Part shown: positions 61,296 to 64,000 of the stretch, in pieces | Layout of the letters: each line of letters opens with the position of its first letter | Numbering within the stretch: the first letter of the stretch is position 1 | NCBI GenBank assembly: GCA_905480395.1 | Contig: CAJQQE010000008.1 | Span: 1 to 64,000 of the forward strand | DNA: 64,000 nucleotides | From: an uncultured Phycisphaerales bacterium | GTDB taxonomy: Bacteria; Planctomycetota; Phycisphaerae; Phycisphaerales; SM1A02 | Direction: 5' to 3' | The notes under the pieces: generated by a model | The model's database searches: none | The model's input: only the letters and a program-made list of their open reading frames with translations | Told to the model about the DNA's origin: nothing | Position numbers and translations under genes: made by a program

Positions 61296-63166
61296 GCACC
61301 CGAGGGTACCGGGTCGGCCGGCTTGGACGCCGGGCTGGACGCCGGGCTAGACGCCGGAACGGCGGCAGGTTCCGCCGCAGACGGTGATTCCTCGGTGGCC
61401 GGCGGGGCCGCGGCACCTCGGGGAACCGCATCGATGCGCTTCTTCAACTCGCCGAAGTAATGTTGATGGACATCCCTCAGATGTGGCGGGATCGGATCCT
61501 CATTGAGCCCTTCTTCATGGCCACGAGCGATTCGCTCGGAGATCCGTTGCAAACGGGCGCGAGCTTCGCCGACAACCTGCTCGCCTTCCACCATCTCCCT
61601 GGCGATCACGTCACCCTTTCGGCTCTCCACCTTCTCCCTTTGAACCGTCGTGCCCGTTGGCGTCGGCGCGATGGGTGCTTGACCACCTTGACCCTGGCCT
61701 CGACCACCCATGCCACCCTGACCTTGGCCCTGACCTTGACCCTGACCTTGGCTCTGGCCTTGACCCTGGCCTTGACCCTGACCTTGACCTTGGCCCTGAA
61801 GCCCGGCGGCCCATTGCGAGAGGCCTTGTCCCATTTTCTTGCAAGCACCCTGCGCCTGCTTTGAGGCGGCTTGGGCTTGCTGAAGCATCTGCTGCATCTG
61901 TTCCAACTCACTCAATGTCTGTTGACCCGATTCACCCTTCTCACCATCCTGACCTTGCGGTCCCTGTTGGGCCATCTGCTGCATCGCCTGACTCAACCCC
62001 TCAAGCGATTGCGACGCGTTTTTCTGGGCCTCGGCGGCCTGCTGTAAGGCCTGCTTCTGCGATTCGTTGAGATTGCCCGCATTCTCAATGGCTTGTTTCA
62101 TCGCTTCGGGGTTCTGAGCGAGTTCGGGATCCAGCCCCGCATTCTGCAACGCCTCTTCCATGGCCGCCTGCTTTTCCGCGAGACCTTCTAACTGGTCCGC
62201 GATGTCCTGCAACTGATCTTTCACGGCGGCGGCTTGCTCGGGATCAAGCTCTCCAGCCTTGAGCCGATCAGCCAATCGCTCGAATGCTTCATTGGCAGCC
62301 TTGAAGTCACCCTTCGCGAGACTCTCCGAAAGTTCCTTCGCGTCCTCATCACCTTCTTTAGGAACCTGAAGGTTCGCCAGCGCGTCCCGCAAGGCGGCGT
62401 CCATTTTCGCTTTATCGCCGTCGAGAATCTCGTCAAGCTGATCTTGAAGTCCAGAGACTTTTCGAATCGCTTCCCGACGAATCTCCTCCGGCGTCTCCTC
62501 GGCGTTCACATCCTCCGAAACATCCTCCGGGGACATCAACTCATCGATGGCGCCTTCCATTTCCGCGGAAAGCATCTCGTTCTCTTCGATCATCGCAACG
62601 AGGTCCTCGACCTCGTCATTGGCCTGCTGATCAGCGTTGGCCAACATCACACCATTGTCTGAGGTTCCCGACGCAAGCAGGTCTCCCTGTGGAACCAACG
62701 TCCAAATGCCGACCGCCACCAATAGGAGCAACGGTGACACCCACCATCCGGCAGGGGCTTGTGGCTGGAAGGCCGTCTTGACCGATTTTCGGATACCGGG
62801 TCGAGCCGCCACCGCCGCCGCATCGGCGACCGCCGCCACCGCGAAGGGATCATCCCGGCGAACAATCTGGACGGCGGTACTGAGCCGGTCACGAAGACCG
62901 AGCCGCTCGTCGATGGCAACCGCGATTGAGACGGCATCGCGTCCCGAACCAAAGCTCCGGATCACCGCCGCCGCGAGCACAAAGCCTGCGACCAAAGCGG
63001 CCGGAATCCACCATGCGATCGCCATCACGGGGAAGGCCTTGGACAGGAGGACCCAGAGAAGCAACGTCGCAAGACCGATCACGGCCCCATTGGCCAGCGT
63101 CTCAAAGAATCGAGCGAGCATGAGCCGCCTGGTGGCAAGACGGATGAGGTTCTGAATCTCGGTCAC
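61292..63166 (-). CDS. Membrane protein with long helical region and Gln-Gly repeat tract
   Basis: The GTG at 63166 (MTEIQNLIRLATRR, with GAAGGG upstream) gives 624 residues; a longer frame would cover the divergent promoter. Membrane segments lie at about 25-70 and 145-165. An acidic, helix-rich middle (about 175-450) contains repeated 'AL.DLAEKQAAMEEAL' and QQ-rich stretches, then about 13 QG dipeptides (near 457-485) and an Ala/Pro-rich tail. This resembles DUF4175-type proteins associated with VWA/MoxR loci. It is the first gene of the seven-gene minus-strand operon. Confidence 0.75.
   Translation of the reverse strand: MTEIQNLIRLATRRLMLARFFETLANGAVIGLATLLLWVLLSKAFPVMAIAWWIPAALVAGFVLAAAVIRSFGSGRDAVSIAVAIDERLGLRDRLSTAVQIVRRDDPFAVAAVADAAAVAARPGIRKSVKTAFQPQAPAGWWVSPLLLLVAVGIWTLVPQGDLLASGTSDNGVMLANADQQANDEVEDLVAMIEENEMLSAEMEGAIDELMSPEDVSEDVNAEETPEEIRREAIRKVSGLQDQLDEILDGDKAKMDAALRDALANLQVPKEGDEDAKELSESLAKGDFKAANEAFERLADRLKAGELDPEQAAAVKDQLQDIADQLEGLAEKQAAMEEALQNAGLDPELAQNPEAMKQAIENAGNLNESQKQALQQAAEAQKNASQSLEGLSQAMQQMAQQGPQGQDGEKGESGQQTLSELEQMQQMLQQAQAASKQAQGACKKMGQGLSQWAAGLQGQGQGQGQGQGQGQSQGQGQGQGQGQGGMGGRGQGQGGQAPIAPTPTGTTVQREKVESRKGDVIAREMVEGEQVVGEARARLQRISERIARGHEEGLNEDPIPPHLRDVHQHYFGELKKRIDAVPRGAAAPPATEESPSAAEPAAVPASSPASSPASKPADPVPSGA
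61717..61798 (-). repeat. Six-base tandem repeat encoding Gln-Gly dipeptides
   Basis: The coding strand repeats the six-base Gln-Gly unit (mostly CARGGY, variable at third positions) about 13 times with one Gln-Ser variant. It is in frame, so length changes by slippage would alter the protein by whole dipeptides. The opposite strand reads as Leu-Thr/Leu-Ala repeats and is not a gene. Confidence 0.8.
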
Positions 63167-63380
63167 GACGGAAGCCCTTCGATTCGGGAAGCGGAAGCCA
63201 AAGGAAGTATCGTTATTAGGATAGCACTCCCTTCGTCGGCTGAGCGAGATCGTTCTCGCCCATAAGTCACCGAAGCGGCTGAAGATGTGGCATATTTTGG
63301 ACCGATCTGCAAACCGGGGGGCCCCGATATCGGTATCAAAATCCCACCCATGGACCGTTTTCCTCTCCTGGAGCCTGCCA

Positions 63381-64000
63381 ATGCTGATTCCACACCGCCC
63401 AACGTCGTACATTCTGGTTGCCATCCTGGCGGTCGCCGCCCTGTCGACGGCAAGTCAGGCCCAAGCCCCCGAGAATGACCTCGGCCGTGAGAACCAACGC
63501 CTACTGACGCAAGTTCGAGACCTCGAGGCAACGCTCAAGGCCGCCCTGACGCGAATCGCCGAACTGGAAAAATCACTGGCGTCGGTCAACGTGATTCCCG
63601 GGTCGTCCCCCGGAACCACCGCCACACCACCGCCCATCGGACCATCCAATCTCAGCCCCGCCGGTCTGACGGCGGCGATTCGCGCCGATTTCAAGGTTGA
63701 TCTCGAAGCGTCAGGACTTTCGGAACTCAGTGAGTCGACCACGGCGGAGGAGCAGGTTCGATACACGCGATGGCTCAAGAAATGGGTGGCGGCCAGTAAC
63801 CGTCAGTTCCGCGAACGAGTCTCATGGCCGGTGCTGATCAAAGGCGGAATCCCCATCTCCACCAACGACATGCGAGTGACCTTCCAACCCTGGGATGTGA
63901 AGAGATCCATCGAGCTTGGGAAGTCCTTCGAGCTGACCATTTCGACGCGAGCCTTCAATCGGGCGACCCGAACTCGCGTGGGTGTGAGTGATGGCGGGGT
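63381..64000 (+). CDS. Exported protein with coiled coil, 3' end beyond the window
   Basis: The frame from ATG 63381 stays open to base 64000, giving at least 206 residues; the gene is cut by the window edge. GGAG lies seven bases before the ATG. The start MLIPHRPTSYILVAILAVAA with STASQAQA is a signal peptide. A coiled coil (about 33-70, DLGRENQRLLTQVRDLEATL), a Pro/Ser-rich linker and a folded part beginning SPAGLTAAIRADF follow. No family is recognised. It is divergent from the Gln-Gly-repeat gene across a 214-base spacer. Confidence 0.75.
   Translation, partial: MLIPHRPTSYILVAILAVAALSTASQAQAPENDLGRENQRLLTQVRDLEATLKAALTRIAELEKSLASVNVIPGSSPGTTATPPPIGPSNLSPAGLTAAIRADFKVDLEASGLSELSESTTAEEQVRYTRWLKKWVAASNRQFRERVSWPVLIKGGIPISTNDMRVTFQPWDVKRSIELGKSFELTISTRAFNRATRTRVGVSDGG

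Noticed and set aside
61460-61864. Plus-strand frame with Leu-Thr/Leu-Ala repeats, resembling a membrane protein
   Set aside because: It is the reverse strand of the Gln-Gly repeat of the minus-strand gene. The apparent hydrophobic repeat is an artefact of the six-base repeat.
1-64000. CRISPR arrays, insertion sequences, prophage or restriction genes
   Set aside because: I looked for regularly spaced repeats, transposase or integrase motifs and Cas-like or phage-structural genes and saw none. The only repeats are the short ones listed.

Overview
The window is chromosomal DNA of roughly 60% G+C, densely packed with housekeeping and membrane or lipoprotein genes. It contains no rRNA, tRNA, CRISPR array, insertion sequence or phage gene that I can recognise. 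The gene content points to a planctomycete, probably class Phycisphaerae. The clues are the small basic protein that starts MSLHSSLKTNAGALSQHRN (33197-33421), a MoxR/DUF58/BatA-like/VWA locus, TlpA-type thioredoxins with large extra domains, and many lineage-specific lipoproteins. The taxonomic call is inference.

Layout. 0.3-4.9 kb: NhaD/CitMHS-type antiporter, tandem universal stress protein, a lipoprotein, thiS-thiG. 4.9-7.9 kb: membrane P-loop ATPase downstream of a phosphomannomutase/phosphoglucomutase. 8.4-10.3 kb: rpsB-tsf with a strong terminator. 10.4-15.3 kb: two small membrane proteins, then dacB-like carboxypeptidase overlapping recQ. 15.3-17.2 kb: scpA and a KpsF-type isomerase. 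17.2-17.6 kb: a spacer with a predicted three-way-junction RNA. 17.9-21.3 kb: response regulator and two TlpA-like proteins. 21.5-27.1 kb: overlapping minus-strand operon pyrF, solute-binding protein, pyk, cinA, folK. 27.2-29.1 kb: DUF971, hot-dog thioesterase and glycosyltransferase-like genes, then a structured spacer with a terminator. 29.4-34.6 kb: phosphoesterase, lipoprotein, aminotransferase, small basic protein, acpS. 34.7-37.9 kb: molybdopterin genes, a TIM-barrel protein, a membrane protein and nth. 38.0-43.5 kb: beta-propeller lipoprotein, TPR-recX-lipoprotein-rhodanese-cdsA chain, zinc-ribbon protein. 43.6-46.8 kb: metalloprotease, pyrD, cutC and two receiver-only regulators.

46.8-49.7 kb is the least ordinary stretch. 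An HTH-plus-helical-repeat regulator is followed immediately by a small predicted secreted protein with a consensus AGGAGG ribosome site and a terminator. A second HTH protein of odd N-terminus comes next. The regulator/exported-peptide arrangement resembles RRNPP-type signalling of Firmicutes, but the peptide role is inference.

49.8-64.0 kb: a TPR-YggX fusion, then a long minus-strand operon. In transcription order it encodes a Gln/Gly-repeat membrane protein, an iron-type solute-binding lipoprotein, an ABC permease fused in frame to an NHL propeller, a large VWA protein, MoxR, DUF58 and a BatA-like protein. The last gene, on the plus strand, runs off the window edge.
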